A stretch of 64,000 nt of DNA from Mycobacterium nebraskense (GTDB lineage: Bacteria > Actinomycetota > Actinomycetes > Mycobacteriales > Mycobacteriaceae), in the NCBI RefSeq assembly GCF_002102255.1, contig NZ_LQPH01000107.1, forward strand, positions 62,001 to 126,000. Reading direction: 5' to 3'. The notes under the pieces are model-generated. The model had not been told where the DNA came from. It saw nothing but the letters and a program-made list of their open reading frames with translations, and did not search any database. Both the position numbers and the translations under genes were made by a program. Positions 41,976 through 50,655 of this stretch are shown one piece after another (positions within the stretch are counted from its first letter, which is position 1; every line of letters starts with the position of its first letter).

Positions 41976-42470
41976 ATGGCACAGATAACCTTGAATGGAA
42001 ACCCGATCAACACTGTGGGCGAGCTGCCTGCCATCGGATCTGAAGCCCCGGCCTTCAACTTGATCGGCTCCGACCTGTGGGTGATCAGTACCGAGCAGTT
42101 TCGCGGCAAGCCCTTGGTGCTGAACATTTTCCCGTCCGTCGATATCGCGATTTGCGCGACGACCGTGCGGACCTTCAACGAGCGCGCCGCGGGAACCGGT
42201 GTGTCCGTGGTGTGCGTGTCAAAAGACCTGCCGTTCGCATTTCAACGATTCTGCAGCGCCGAAGGCATCGACAACGTCAAGACAGCTTCGGCGTTCCGTG
42301 ACAGCTTCGGCGAGGACTACGGCGTCACGATCGCCGACGGTCCGATGGCGGGGCTCCTTGCCCGGGCCGTCGTGGTGGTTAGCGCCGACGGCAATGTCGC
42401 ATACACGGAATTGGTGCCAGAAATCGAGCAGGAGCCTAACTACGACACTGCGCTGGCCGTGCTGAGCTGA
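41976..42470 (+). CDS. Thiol peroxidase (Tpx)-like protein lacking the catalytic Thr
   Basis: A 164-residue atypical 2-Cys peroxiredoxin relative, close to M. tuberculosis Tpx in length and sequence. Cys60 (peroxidatic), Cys93 (resolving), Cys80 and Arg130 are kept. However the PxxxTxxC motif reads PSVDIAIC: Thr57 is Ile, and the following Pro is Ala. That Thr activates the peroxide in all active peroxiredoxins I know, so activity is probably low or altered. The rest, including ASAFRDSFGEDYGVTIADG, is intact, so it is not a decayed gene. The ATG at 41976 is preferred over the GTG at 41970. The main tpx would be elsewhere. Confidence 0.85.
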   Translation: MAQITLNGNPINTVGELPAIGSEAPAFNLIGSDLWVISTEQFRGKPLVLNIFPSVDIAICATTVRTFNERAAGTGVSVVCVSKDLPFAFQRFCSAEGIDNVKTASAFRDSFGEDYGVTIADGPMAGLLARAVVVVSADGNVAYTELVPEIEQEPNYDTALAVLS

Positions 42471-42641
42471 GCGGTTCTGAGCGGGCGCCGCCCGGCGGGT
42501 ACCCGCGCAAACGGCCGCCAATAGACCGGGCCATCTCCGGGACAACCTCGTGCGCCATTCGCGAACTAAGCTTAGGATGCGTCTGCCGTGACCCGCGCCG
42601 GCGACGATGCAGAGGCGGGGCGATGAGAAGGAGCGGCGCTA

Positions 42642-42836
42642 ATGACTGAGGTCGTCGTCGACGCCGACCGTTGCACTGGGCACGGGCGCTGCTACACCCT
42701 GGCGCCCGACGTCTTCGACGCCGACGAGGTGGGCCACTCCGTCGTGCTCGTCGCCGAGGTCTCCGGTGAACTCGAGGCGCAAGCCGTCACCGCCGAGAAA
42801 AACTGCCCCGAAGGCGCAATCTCTCTATCCCGTTGA
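42642..42836 (+). CDS. 3Fe-4S ferredoxin
   Basis: A 64-residue electron carrier with ligands Cys11 and Cys17 (CTGHGRC) and Cys55 (NCPEG). His14 replaces a fourth cysteine, so a 3Fe-4S cluster is expected. Such ferredoxins serve P450s in mycobacteria and are usually next to the P450 gene; here the P450 ends 1.9 kb upstream. AAGGAG lies eight nt before the ATG. A ferredoxin reductase is not in the window. Confidence 0.92.
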   Translation: MTEVVVDADRCTGHGRCYTLAPDVFDADEVGHSVVLVAEVSGELEAQAVTAEKNCPEGAISLSR

Positions 42837-42942
42837 AGCAGACCAGGATCACCCGGGCATCGCACGGATGCCGGTGCGAGGATTCGCCTGCACCGCAAAG
42901 TGTTAGCCGTCAACAACTCCGGACGCGAGTACAGTAGCTCCG

Positions 42943-44490
42943 GTGGCCGTCGCGCCGTCGAACGAACGGATGATCGCCGGGGTCGCCGCCGCGGCCGTCG
43001 CGCTCGGGGTGGCCCAGCTGGTGGGCATCCCGTTCGGTGCGCGGGCCGATGCACGTGCCGCGATCGGCTCAGCGGTCGTCGACCTGACACCGGGCCCCGT
43101 CAAAGAGTGGGCGATTCAGACCCTGGGCTCTCTGGACAAACTCTTCGTAGCCGTAGCGGTGCTGGTGGTGATCGCTGCGATCGCTGCAATCGCCGGAACC
43201 CTCGAGACTCAGCGCCGCCCGGTCGGCAGCGCCGCGATCGCCGCGGCGGGCGCGCTCGGATGCGTCGCGGTGCTGTCGCGGCAGGGCGCGACAGCACTCG
43301 ACACGATCCCCACCGTCGCAGGCACGGCCTGCGGCGTGGCGGCCCTACGCTGGCTCACCCGTCGGTTCTGGCGCAGCCCGACAGACCGCAAAGATGGAGC
43401 CGATCACGACGAACCGGATGCCGGCAGGCGCAGGTTGGTCGCGCTCGGACTGCTCGGATTCGGAGTAGTGAGCGGCGTGGCCGGTGCGGTCATCACGCGG
43501 CTGGTGCATTCGGTGGCCGCCGACCGCAACAGCTTCACGCTTCCCCGACCGCGCACATTGGCGCCCCCAATACCAGCCGATGTGCAACCGAAGGGCGTTG
43601 CGCTACCGAGCTTTGTCACCCCCAGCGCCGACTTCTACCGGGTGGACACCGCGCTCACTGTTCCCCAACTCAGCCACGGCGACTGGCGGCTGCGCATCCA
43701 CGGCATGGTGGAGCGCGAAGCTACTTACAGCTTCGCCGACCTCGCCGGTTTTGACGTGGTCGAGAAGGTGGCGACGCTAACCTGCGTATCGAATCCCGTT
43801 GGTGGCGATCTCATTTCGACCGGAGTCTGGACCGGCTACCGGGTGGCCGATCTGCTGGCGGCGGCCGGCGTGCACCCGGACGCCGACATGTTGCTCTCGA
43901 CGTCGATCGACGGGTTCACCGCCGGCACGCCGGTGGATGCGCTCACCGATGGCCGCGACGCGCTCCTGGCGGTCGCCCTCAACGGTCAGCCCCTGCCGAT
44001 CGAGCATGGCTACCCGGCCCGGTTGGTCGTGCCCGGGCTCTATGGGTACGTGTCGGCCACCAAGTGGGTCGTCGAGATCGAGCTGACCCGCTTCGACAAA
44101 GCAGAGGCGTACTGGACGCGGCAGGGCTGGGCACCGCGTGCACCCATCAAGACCGAGTCGCGGATCGACGTGCCGAAAGGTGGTCAGCAGGTGCCGATGG
44201 GCCCCGTGGTGTTCGGCGGTGTCGCGTGGGCGCAGAATCGTGGCGTGCGGGCCGTGGAAGTCCGCATCGACGGCGGCGGGTGGCAGCCCGCCGAACAGGG
44301 CGCGAGCTATTCCAACGAGACCTGGCGGCTGTGGAGCTTTCCCTGGCAGGCGAACAGCCCTGGGAAGCACACCATCACCGTGCGCGCCACCGACAACACC
44401 GGAGCCACTCAGACCGCGGATCGGGTCCCTCCCGTCCCCGACGGCGCCACCGGCTGGCACACGGTGGACTTCACCGTGGCGGGGGCGTGA
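42943..44490 (+). CDS. Membrane-bound molybdopterin oxidoreductase, sulfite-oxidase family
   Basis: A 515-residue protein. The first ~190 residues hold about four transmembrane helices. The oxidoreductase molybdopterin domain then runs from ~210 to 395, with candidate Mo ligand Cys281 (TLTCVSNPVGGD). An Ig-like Mo-co dimerisation domain (~400-510) follows, with VAWAQNRGVRAVEVRIDGG. The topology puts the catalytic part on the outside. Rv0218 of M. tuberculosis is a similar protein, as I remember. The substrate is unknown; sulfite or other S/N-oxides are typical. GTG start at 42943. Confidence 0.87.
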   Translation: MAVAPSNERMIAGVAAAAVALGVAQLVGIPFGARADARAAIGSAVVDLTPGPVKEWAIQTLGSLDKLFVAVAVLVVIAAIAAIAGTLETQRRPVGSAAIAAAGALGCVAVLSRQGATALDTIPTVAGTACGVAALRWLTRRFWRSPTDRKDGADHDEPDAGRRRLVALGLLGFGVVSGVAGAVITRLVHSVAADRNSFTLPRPRTLAPPIPADVQPKGVALPSFVTPSADFYRVDTALTVPQLSHGDWRLRIHGMVEREATYSFADLAGFDVVEKVATLTCVSNPVGGDLISTGVWTGYRVADLLAAAGVHPDADMLLSTSIDGFTAGTPVDALTDGRDALLAVALNGQPLPIEHGYPARLVVPGLYGYVSATKWVVEIELTRFDKAEAYWTRQGWAPRAPIKTESRIDVPKGGQQVPMGPVVFGGVAWAQNRGVRAVEVRIDGGGWQPAEQGASYSNETWRLWSFPWQANSPGKHTITVRATDNTGATQTADRVPPVPDGATGWHTVDFTVAGA

Positions 44491-44504
44491 GGCACTCTTC
44501 CTCG

Positions 44505-44705
44505 CTATTTCGAAGAGAGTTTCCGCCAGCTGACCACCGCGATCACGATGCCGATCACCACCGTGATGGGACCAATGACGGACCAGGTCGTGGTGTTGCT
44601 CATCGGGCTACCACCAAGCACTCCGAATCCCTGAAGCGCCCAGATCAAACCGAACAACGCCAGGATCAACCCGAAGGCGAGGGTAGCGACGAATGTCCTT
44701 CTCAT
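44505..44705 (-). CDS. Small two-helix membrane protein, unknown
   Basis: 66 residues with transmembrane helices at about 7-29 and 41-60, separated by a polar turn (GGSPMSNTTTW), and a basic end (WRKLSSK). I do not recognise the family. Convergent with the Mo-enzyme gene 14 bp away, and probably transcribed with the TetR gene upstream (69 bp). Confidence 0.6.
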   Translation of the reverse strand: MRRTFVATLAFGLILALFGLIWALQGFGVLGGSPMSNTTTWSVIGPITVVIGIVIAVVSWRKLSSK

Positions 44706-44773
44706 ACGGGGATGCTACGCGGCCGGAGAGGGCCGGAGAAGGTCTACGCCAATTCACTGCGAAGTGCCCACAC

Positions 44774-45355
44774 TCATCTGCGTGCGAGCGCATGCCACGC
44801 CATGTCGACGATGGCCTCGCAATAGTCGTTGTCGACGGGAACGTCGGAGTACAGGGCACGAATGTTGAGCGGCGCCAGCACTATTTGAACCGCAGCCAGG
44901 GTGTTGACGCCCTCGCGCAATTCGCCCCGTTCCCTGGCCCGGTCCACGACCGCGCGCATGGCGGCGAAATGTGCTCGCCAGAACCTCAATCGGGTGACTT
45001 CGTCGTGCCCGCCGCGGCGGTCCATCACCAGCGCGCGCAGTAGGGTGCGGCCGACCTCGGTGTTGATCCGATTGGTCACATTGCGGGCCAAGGCCCGTAG
45101 GTCTCCGCGCAATGAGCCGGTGTCGGTTCCCGAACTCACTTTCTCGACATCAGAAAGCACCGCATCGACGATGAGTTGGCGCCGATCTCCCCAGTGCCGG
45201 TACACCATCGCCGCGTCGAGGCGGTGACGCTCGGCCAAGGCCTCGACGCTGAACCGCTCGACACCCCAACGGGACAACTCGTCGAGCACCGCCGGCATCA
45301 CCCGCGCCCGGATGTCCGCGGGAACGGATTCGTGGGTCGGCTCAGACGGCTGCAT
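44774..45355 (-). CDS. TetR-family transcriptional regulator
   Basis: A 193-residue repressor-type protein. The HTH is at about residues 35-58 (FSVEALAERHRLDAAMVYRHWGDR), and the all-helical C-terminal domain would bind an unknown ligand. AAGGAGA precedes the ATG by six nt. It may regulate the small membrane protein and possibly the neighbouring redox genes. No convincing palindromic operator was seen in its short (19-bp) upstream gap, so its promoter may lie within the adjacent gene. Confidence 0.9.
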   Translation of the reverse strand: MQPSEPTHESVPADIRARVMPAVLDELSRWGVERFSVEALAERHRLDAAMVYRHWGDRRQLIVDAVLSDVEKVSSGTDTGSLRGDLRALARNVTNRINTEVGRTLLRALVMDRRGGHDEVTRLRFWRAHFAAMRAVVDRARERGELREGVNTLAAVQIVLAPLNIRALYSDVPVDNDYCEAIVDMAWHALARR

Positions 45356-45374
45356 CGACGTCTCCTTGCACCAG

Positions 45375-46487
45375 CTAGAGGTATCCGGTTTGGTTCACCA
45401 GGCGCACGGAAGACGCCCCGTCGGAATAGAATTCGGCGATGCTCAGCGACGCCAGGTCGAGGTGCAACCGGTAGAGGATGCCCGGCCCGGCCTCCAGCGC
45501 GAGCCGCAGCAGCATCTTGATCGGCGTCACGTGGGACACCACCAGCACCGTCGTGCCCTGATGCGCGGCGATGATTCGTTCGCGGGCCTTGACGACCCGG
45601 TCGAGTACGTCGTCGAAGCTTTCACCGCCCGGCGGGGTGGCGCCGGTGTCACGAAGCCAGCGGCCGTGCAGCTCCGGGTCGCGCTCGGCGGCCTCACCGA
45701 ACGTCAGCCCCTCCCAGGCGCCGAAATCGGTTTCGATCAAGTCGTCGTCGACGGTCACGTCCAGGCCGAGCGCCTTGGCGGCCCTGGCCGCGGTGTCGTA
45801 GGCCCGCTGCAGCGGCGAGGCGAACACCGCCGAAATCCCGCCGCGTTGTGCCAGATAGCGCGCCGCGGCGTCGGCCTGCCGGCGACCCACTTCGGTGAGC
45901 GCCGGGTTGCCGCGGCCCGAATAGCGGCGCTGGGCCGACAGCTCGGTCTGTCCGTGTCGCAGCAACAGCAGCCTGGTCGGTGTCCCGCGCGCTCCGGTCC
46001 AGCCGGGTGCCTGCGGGGATTGCGCCGCGGCGGTTGTCGCGGGCTCCGCCGCGGGCTGCTCGGGTTCTCCCGCCGGGTCGCTGGCGGCGGCGGCGTCCAT
46101 CGCCTCGTTGGCCAACCGATCGGCATACGAGTTGCGGTCCCGTGGAATCCACGTGTAGCTGATCCGCTCGAACCGCGCCGCCAGCTTTCGGGCCTGGGTG
46201 TGCAGTTCGATCAGGTCGGGGTGCTTGACCTTCCACCGCCCCGACATCTGCTCCACCAACAGTTTGGAATCCAGGAAGACCGCGGCCTCGGTGGCGCCGA
46301 CCCGCAGGGCATCATCCAAACCGGCCAGCAGCCCCCGGTATTCGGCCACGTTGTTGGTGGCGTGGTCGATGGCCTGCTTAGTTTCCGCCAGCGCCGTCGA
46401 GCGGTCCGCGGTCCACACCACGGCGCCGTATCCGGCCGGGCCGGGGTTGCCGCGCGACCCGCCGTCGGCCTCGATCACGACTTTCAC
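45375..46487 (-). CDS. RNase HI fused to CobC-like acid phosphatase (Rv2228c type)
   Basis: A bifunctional 370-residue enzyme. Residues 1-140 are RNase HI with the first catalytic Asp in VIEADGGSRGNPGPAGYG. Residues ~165-370 form a phosphoglycerate-mutase fold with LLLRHGQTE near residue 176 and VSHVTPIK. In M. tuberculosis Rv2228c degrades RNA-DNA hybrids, and its C-terminal half has alpha-ribazole phosphatase activity in cobalamin synthesis. The GTG start at 46487 overlaps the preceding stop as GTGA. Last gene of a cobC-led operon. Confidence 0.94.
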   Translation of the reverse strand: MKVVIEADGGSRGNPGPAGYGAVVWTADRSTALAETKQAIDHATNNVAEYRGLLAGLDDALRVGATEAAVFLDSKLLVEQMSGRWKVKHPDLIELHTQARKLAARFERISYTWIPRDRNSYADRLANEAMDAAAASDPAGEPEQPAAEPATTAAAQSPQAPGWTGARGTPTRLLLLRHGQTELSAQRRYSGRGNPALTEVGRRQADAAARYLAQRGGISAVFASPLQRAYDTAARAAKALGLDVTVDDDLIETDFGAWEGLTFGEAAERDPELHGRWLRDTGATPPGGESFDDVLDRVVKARERIIAAHQGTTVLVVSHVTPIKMLLRLALEAGPGILYRLHLDLASLSIAEFYSDGASSVRLVNQTGYL

Positions 46488-47221
46488 TGGTCGAACCCCT
46501 TGACCCGCAACAGGATCGCGCCACACTCCGGGCATCGCACCACGTCGTCTTCGGCGGCGGTGGAGATGCGGGACATTTCGCCGCGGTCGATCTCGAGGCG
46601 GCAGGCACCGCACCGGCGCCCCAGCAACGGCCCGGCGCCCGGCCCTCCCCCGGCGCGCTGCCGTTCGTAAAGCGCGGACAGGTCGGGGTCCAGTCCGGCG
46701 CTCAGCGTGTCGCGGCGCGAGGAATGCGCCTGCCGGGTTTCGCTGATTTCGGCGAGTGCGGCGTCGAGAGCCTGCCGGGCGCCGTCCAATTCGGCCTGCA
46801 ACGCCTCGACCTTGCCCTGCGCCTCATCCAGCTGGGACTGCAACTCCTCGCGTCGCTCCATCACATCCAACAACGAATCTTCCAGACTGGCCTGGCGCCG
46901 CGTCAGCGTCTCCAGCTCGTGCTGCAGATCCGACAGCTGCTTCGCGTCGGCGGTACCGGACTGCAGCAACGACCTGTCACGGTCTTCGCGCTGCCGGACC
47001 GCCTCGATTTCGGACTCGAATCGTGCCACCTGAACGTCGATGTCCTCCAACGCGATTCGGATGGCGCCCACCCGGTCACCGGCGGCGTTCAGCTCCTCCT
47101 GCAGCCGCTCGTGGGTCTGTTGCTCCGCCAGATGGCTGGCCCGGTGCGTGATCCGGGACAGCTCGGCATCCAGCTTCGACAGCTCGAGCAACGAACGCTG
47201 CTGGGCGATTTCGGCCTTCAT
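46484..47221 (-). CDS. Coiled-coil zinc-ribbon protein (DUF164, Rv2229c-like)
   Basis: A 245-residue protein, the Rv2229c length. Residues ~1-180 form a long coiled coil rich in Gln, Glu, Leu and Arg. The C-terminus is a zinc ribbon with CGAC and CPEC pairs. Similar proteins in other bacteria have been linked to motility or nucleic-acid binding, but the role here is unknown. The ATG at 47221 shares its last base with the upstream stop (TGATG). A GTG directly before it is an alternative. Confidence 0.9.
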   Translation of the reverse strand: MKAEIAQQRSLLELSKLDAELSRITHRASHLAEQQTHERLQEELNAAGDRVGAIRIALEDIDVQVARFESEIEAVRQREDRDRSLLQSGTADAKQLSDLQHELETLTRRQASLEDSLLDVMERREELQSQLDEAQGKVEALQAELDGARQALDAALAEISETRQAHSSRRDTLSAGLDPDLSALYERQRAGGGPGAGPLLGRRCGACRLEIDRGEMSRISTAAEDDVVRCPECGAILLRVKGFDQ

Positions 47222-48366
47222 CACTGGTCACTCCCGGTCTCTTCGCCGCACTGCCCCATGTTCCAGGGGTCGGTGCGAATGGTGCATACCCGCACCGACA
47301 GGGCCCCACCAAAACGGGATCGCAGCAGGTCGGCGGCCTGGTCGCACCAGGGGAATTCACTCGCCCAGTGGGCCACGTCAATCAGTGCCACACCGGAGGC
47401 CCGGCGATGCTCGTCGGCCGGATGGTGCCGCAGGTCGGCCGTGACGTAGGCCTGCACGCCCGCGCCGGCCGCGGTCGCGAGCAGCGAGTCCCCGGCGCCG
47501 CCGCAGACGGCGACTCGGGACACCGGCATGTCGGGGTCGCCCGCCGCGCGGACGCCCCACGCCGTGCGCGGCAGGGCGCCGTCGACGCGGGACACGAAGT
47601 CGCGCAGCGGTTCGGGCCGGGCCAAGGTGCCGATGCGGCCCAGCCCGGCGTCACCGGGCGGGGGCAGCAACGCGAAGACATCGAAGGCGGGCTCCTCGTA
47701 GGGATGGGCGGCGCGCATCGCCGCCAGCACGGCGGCCCGGATCCGCGCGGGCGCCACGACCTCGAACCGGTCTTCGGCCACCCGCTCGACGGTTCCGACG
47801 CTGCCCACCGCGGGAGACGCCCCGTCGTGCGGCAGGAACTGCCCGATGCCGCTGACGCTCCAGCTGCAGTGTGAATAGTCGCCGATGTGCCCGGCACCGG
47901 CCTCGAACACGGCCGCCTGCACCGCTTCCGCGTTCTCACGCGGCACGTAGATGACCCACTTGTCGAGGTCGGGCGCGCCCGTTCGCGGCTCCAGGGGCGC
48001 TTCGACGGTGAGGCCGAGGGCCTGAGCCAGCGCGTCGGACACGCCCGGTGAGGCCGAGTCGGCGTTGGTGTGCGCGGTGAACAACGAACGCCCCGTGCGG
48101 ATCAACCGGTGCACCAGCGCGCCCTTGGGGGTGCTGGCGGCCACCGTGTCGACTCCGCGCAGCAGCAACGGGTGATGGGCCAGCAGCAGGCCGCCCTGGG
48201 GAACTTCGTCGACGACCGCCGGCGTCGCGTCGACCGCAACGGTCACCGACTCGAGCGCATCGTCGGGGTCGCCGCACACCAGCCCCACCGAGTCCCACGA
48301 TTCGGCCAGCCGCGGCGGGTAGGCCTCGTCCAGCACGCCGATCACGTCGGCCAGCCGCACGCTCAC
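47221..48366 (-). CDS. Nif3-like dinuclear metal centre protein (GTP cyclohydrolase 1 type 2 family)
   Basis: 381 residues, close to Rv2230c (379). The metal-binding histidines lie in [11 protein letters not shown] and the C-terminal [14 protein letters not shown] middle insertion (~125-250) with [14 protein letters not shown] matches the PII-like domain of the long Nif3 form. The reaction is unsettled; some relatives hydrolyse the GTP ring. The GTG at 48366 has GGAGGT six nt upstream and overlaps cobC (GTGA). Confidence 0.92.
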   Translation of the reverse strand: MSVRLADVIGVLDEAYPPRLAESWDSVGLVCGDPDDALESVTVAVDATPAVVDEVPQGGLLLAHHPLLLRGVDTVAASTPKGALVHRLIRTGRSLFTAHTNADSASPGVSDALAQALGLTVEAPLEPRTGAPDLDKWVIYVPRENAEAVQAAVFEAGAGHIGDYSHCSWSVSGIGQFLPHDGASPAVGSVGTVERVAEDRFEVVAPARIRAAVLAAMRAAHPYEEPAFDVFALLPPPGDAGLGRIGTLARPEPLRDFVSRVDGALPRTAWGVRAAGDPDMPVSRVAVCGGAGDSLLATAAGAGVQAYVTADLRHHPADEHRRASGVALIDVAHWASEFPWCDQAADLLRSRFGGALSVRVCTIRTDPWNMGQCGEETGSDQ

Positions 48367-49391
48367 CGGTGCACCTCCGAAATGGCTTGGATCAGCAGCG
48401 GCCACTCCCGGCGCACCGCGGCCCGCAGGTAGCGCTCGTCCAAGCCGACGAACGTATCACAGCGACGGATGGCAATCTCCCTGTCCCACAATGTCTTTCG
48501 AATCCGGGCGGCGTCCGGGGTGCGGAACAGCACGAACGGGGCCCGGCCGTCGACCACGTCGGCGCCCACCGACGTCAAACCGGCCACCATCTCGGCGCGC
48601 AACTCGGCCAGCCGCACTGTACCGGCCGCCGCTTCGGCGACGGCCTGCCTGCTGCAACACGCCGCGATGGCCGTCAGCTGCAGCGTCCCCACCGGCCAGT
48701 GGGCACGCTGGGCGGTCAACCGGGCCAGCACCTCCGGTGCCCCCAGGGCGTAGCCCACCCGCAATCCCGCGAGCGCCCACGTCTTGGTCAGGCTGCGCAG
48801 CACCAGCACGTCGGGCAGCGAGTCACCGGCCAGCGACTCCGGTTCGCCGGGGATCGAATCGGCGAACGCCTCGTCGACCACCAGGATGCGGCCGGGCCGA
48901 CGCAACGCGAGGAGCTGCTCGCGGGTGTGCACCACCGCGGTGGGGTTGGTCGGGTTGCCCACCACGACGAGGTCGGCGTCGTCGGGAATGGTCACCCCTT
49001 CCAGGCTGAAGGGCGGCTCGAGCACGACGTGGTGCACGGGCACCCCGGCGGCGGTCAGCGCGTCGGCCGGCTCGGTGAACGAGGGCGCGACGATCGCCAC
49101 CCGCGCCGGACGCAGGTTGCTCAACAACGCGAACCCCTCCGCCGCGCCGGCCAGCGGCAGCACCTCGTCGGGTCGCCGGCCGTGCCTTTCGGCGACCGCG
49201 TCCTGCGCCGACTGCACGTCCTGGGCGCTCGGGTAGCGCGCCAAATCCGGCAGCCGGGCGGCCAGACGCCGCACCAGCCACTCGGTCGGTTGCGCGTGAC
49301 GGACGTTGACGGCGAAATCCAGCATCCCGGGTGCGACGGCCTGATCACCGTGATAGCGCACCGCAGGCGGGCTCAGGTTCAGACTCGCCAT
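48363..49391 (-). CDS. cobC: Aminotransferase class I/II, threonine-phosphate decarboxylase-like (Rv2231c CobC)
   Basis: A PLP enzyme of 342 residues related to CobD/CobC and histidinol-phosphate aminotransferases. Lys203 ([10 protein letters not shown]) is the PLP-binding lysine, and [13 protein letters not shown] provides ring contacts. In cobalamin synthesis it would make aminopropanol phosphate from threonine phosphate for CobD (encoded 2 kb away). Histidinol-phosphate-type activity is also possible. It leads an operon of four overlapping genes. M. tuberculosis has a VapBC pair near here, as I recall; none is seen in this gap. Confidence 0.87.
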   Translation of the reverse strand: MASLNLSPPAVRYHGDQAVAPGMLDFAVNVRHAQPTEWLVRRLAARLPDLARYPSAQDVQSAQDAVAERHGRRPDEVLPLAGAAEGFALLSNLRPARVAIVAPSFTEPADALTAAGVPVHHVVLEPPFSLEGVTIPDDADLVVVGNPTNPTAVVHTREQLLALRRPGRILVVDEAFADSIPGEPESLAGDSLPDVLVLRSLTKTWALAGLRVGYALGAPEVLARLTAQRAHWPVGTLQLTAIAACCSRQAVAEAAAGTVRLAELRAEMVAGLTSVGADVVDGRAPFVLFRTPDAARIRKTLWDREIAIRRCDTFVGLDERYLRAAVRREWPLLIQAISEVHR

Positions 49392-49472
49392 CCGAGAAAC
49401 ACTAGTGGGCCGCTTGGGCGCGTGGCAGCGACACCGTCACACCCGGCCGGGACCATCGAGGACAATGGTGAG

Positions 49473-50165
49473 GTGACAGGCACAACGTCCACCGATCGCC
49501 CTTCGCCGCGCCTGACAACGCAGCTGGTGATCTTCGACCTCGACGGCACGCTCACCGACTCTGCGGAGGGCATTGTGGCCAGCTTCCTGCACGCGCTCGA
49601 CCACGTCGGCGTCGCGGTGCCCGACGGCGATCTGGTGGCGCAGATCGTGGGCCCGCCGATGGACGACACCTTCCGCACCATGCTGGGCGAGGACGCCGAG
49701 CAGGCGATCACCGCCTTCCGCGCCGAATATGGCAGCCGGGGCTGGGCGATGAACACGCTGTTCGACGGCATCGAGCCGCTGTTGGCCGACCTGAGCGCCG
49801 CCGGCGTCCGGCTGGCCGTGGCCACCTCGAAGCTGGAGCCGACGGCGCGGCGCATCCTCGCCCATTTCGGGCTCGACCAGCATTTCGAGGTCATCGCCGG
49901 GGCGAGCCCCGACGGGTCGCGGAAAACCAAGGTCGACGTGCTGGCGCACGCATTGGAGCAGCTGCAGCCGCTGCCCGAGCGAGTGCTCATGGTCGGCGAC
50001 CGCAGCCACGACGTGCACGGCGCGGCCGCGCACGGCATCGACACCGTGGTGGTCGGCTGGGGCTACGGGCGGGCCGACTTCCCCGACGGCGCGACGGCCG
50101 CCGGGACCACGGTGGTGACGCACGCCGCGACCATCGACGAACTGCGGGCGGTGCTGGGTGTCTGA
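49473..50165 (+). CDS. ptkA: HAD-superfamily tyrosine kinase PtkA
   Basis: 230 residues. The HAD motif I is IFDLDGTLTDS with Asp22 and Asp24; the later VGDRSHDVHGA is motif IV. In M. tuberculosis PtkA phosphorylates PtpA on tyrosine, although the fold is that of a phosphatase. That protein has a long disordered N-terminus; here the frame is open upstream but overlaps the cobC start antisense. A GTG at 49422 would add 17 residues. The GTG at 49473 is chosen as nearest the conserved domain. It overlaps ptpA by eight bases. Confidence 0.9.
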   Translation: MTGTTSTDRPSPRLTTQLVIFDLDGTLTDSAEGIVASFLHALDHVGVAVPDGDLVAQIVGPPMDDTFRTMLGEDAEQAITAFRAEYGSRGWAMNTLFDGIEPLLADLSAAGVRLAVATSKLEPTARRILAHFGLDQHFEVIAGASPDGSRKTKVDVLAHALEQLQPLPERVLMVGDRSHDVHGAAAHGIDTVVVGWGYGRADFPDGATAAGTTVVTHAATIDELRAVLGV

Positions 50166-50655
50166 CCGCGAGCCGCTACACGTCACGTTCGTCTGCACGG
50201 GGAACATCTGCCGGTCGGTGATGGCCGAGAAGATGTTCGCCGATCAGTTGCGCCGCCGCGGCCTGGCTGACGCGGTGCGCGTGACCAGCGCGGGCACCGG
50301 CAACTGGCATGTCGGCGAATGCGCCGACAACCGGGCGACCGACGTGCTGCGTGCCCACGGCTACTCCACCGACCACCGCGCCGCCCAGGTCGATGCCGAC
50401 CATCTGGCGGCCGACCTGGTGGTGGCGCTGGGCCGCAACCATCTTCGGATGTTGCGCGAGCTGGGCGTCGACGAGGAGCGGGTGCGGATGTTGCGGTCCT
50501 TCGATCCGCGTTCGGGCGCTCACCCCCACGACGTCGACGACCCCTACTACGGCGACGCGCAGGACTTCGAGGACGTCTTCGCCGTCATCGAGGCCTCGTT
50601 GCCCGGCCTGCACGCCTGGGTCGACGATCGACTCGACCGGAACGGATCGCCTTGA
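50158..50655 (+). CDS. ptpA: Low-molecular-weight protein tyrosine phosphatase PtpA
   Basis: 165 residues. The P-loop CTGNICRS has nucleophile Cys13 and Arg19, and the general acid Asp is in DVDDPYYGD. The secreted M. tuberculosis PtpA blocks phagosome acidification by acting on host VPS33B. No N-terminal signal peptide is visible; export is known to be non-classical. The GTG start lies inside the end of ptkA, giving coupled expression with its kinase. The stop overlaps the SURF1 gene start (TGATG). Confidence 0.95.
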   Translation: MSDREPLHVTFVCTGNICRSVMAEKMFADQLRRRGLADAVRVTSAGTGNWHVGECADNRATDVLRAHGYSTDHRAAQVDADHLAADLVVALGRNHLRMLRELGVDEERVRMLRSFDPRSGAHPHDVDDPYYGDAQDFEDVFAVIEASLPGLHAWVDDRLDRNGSP

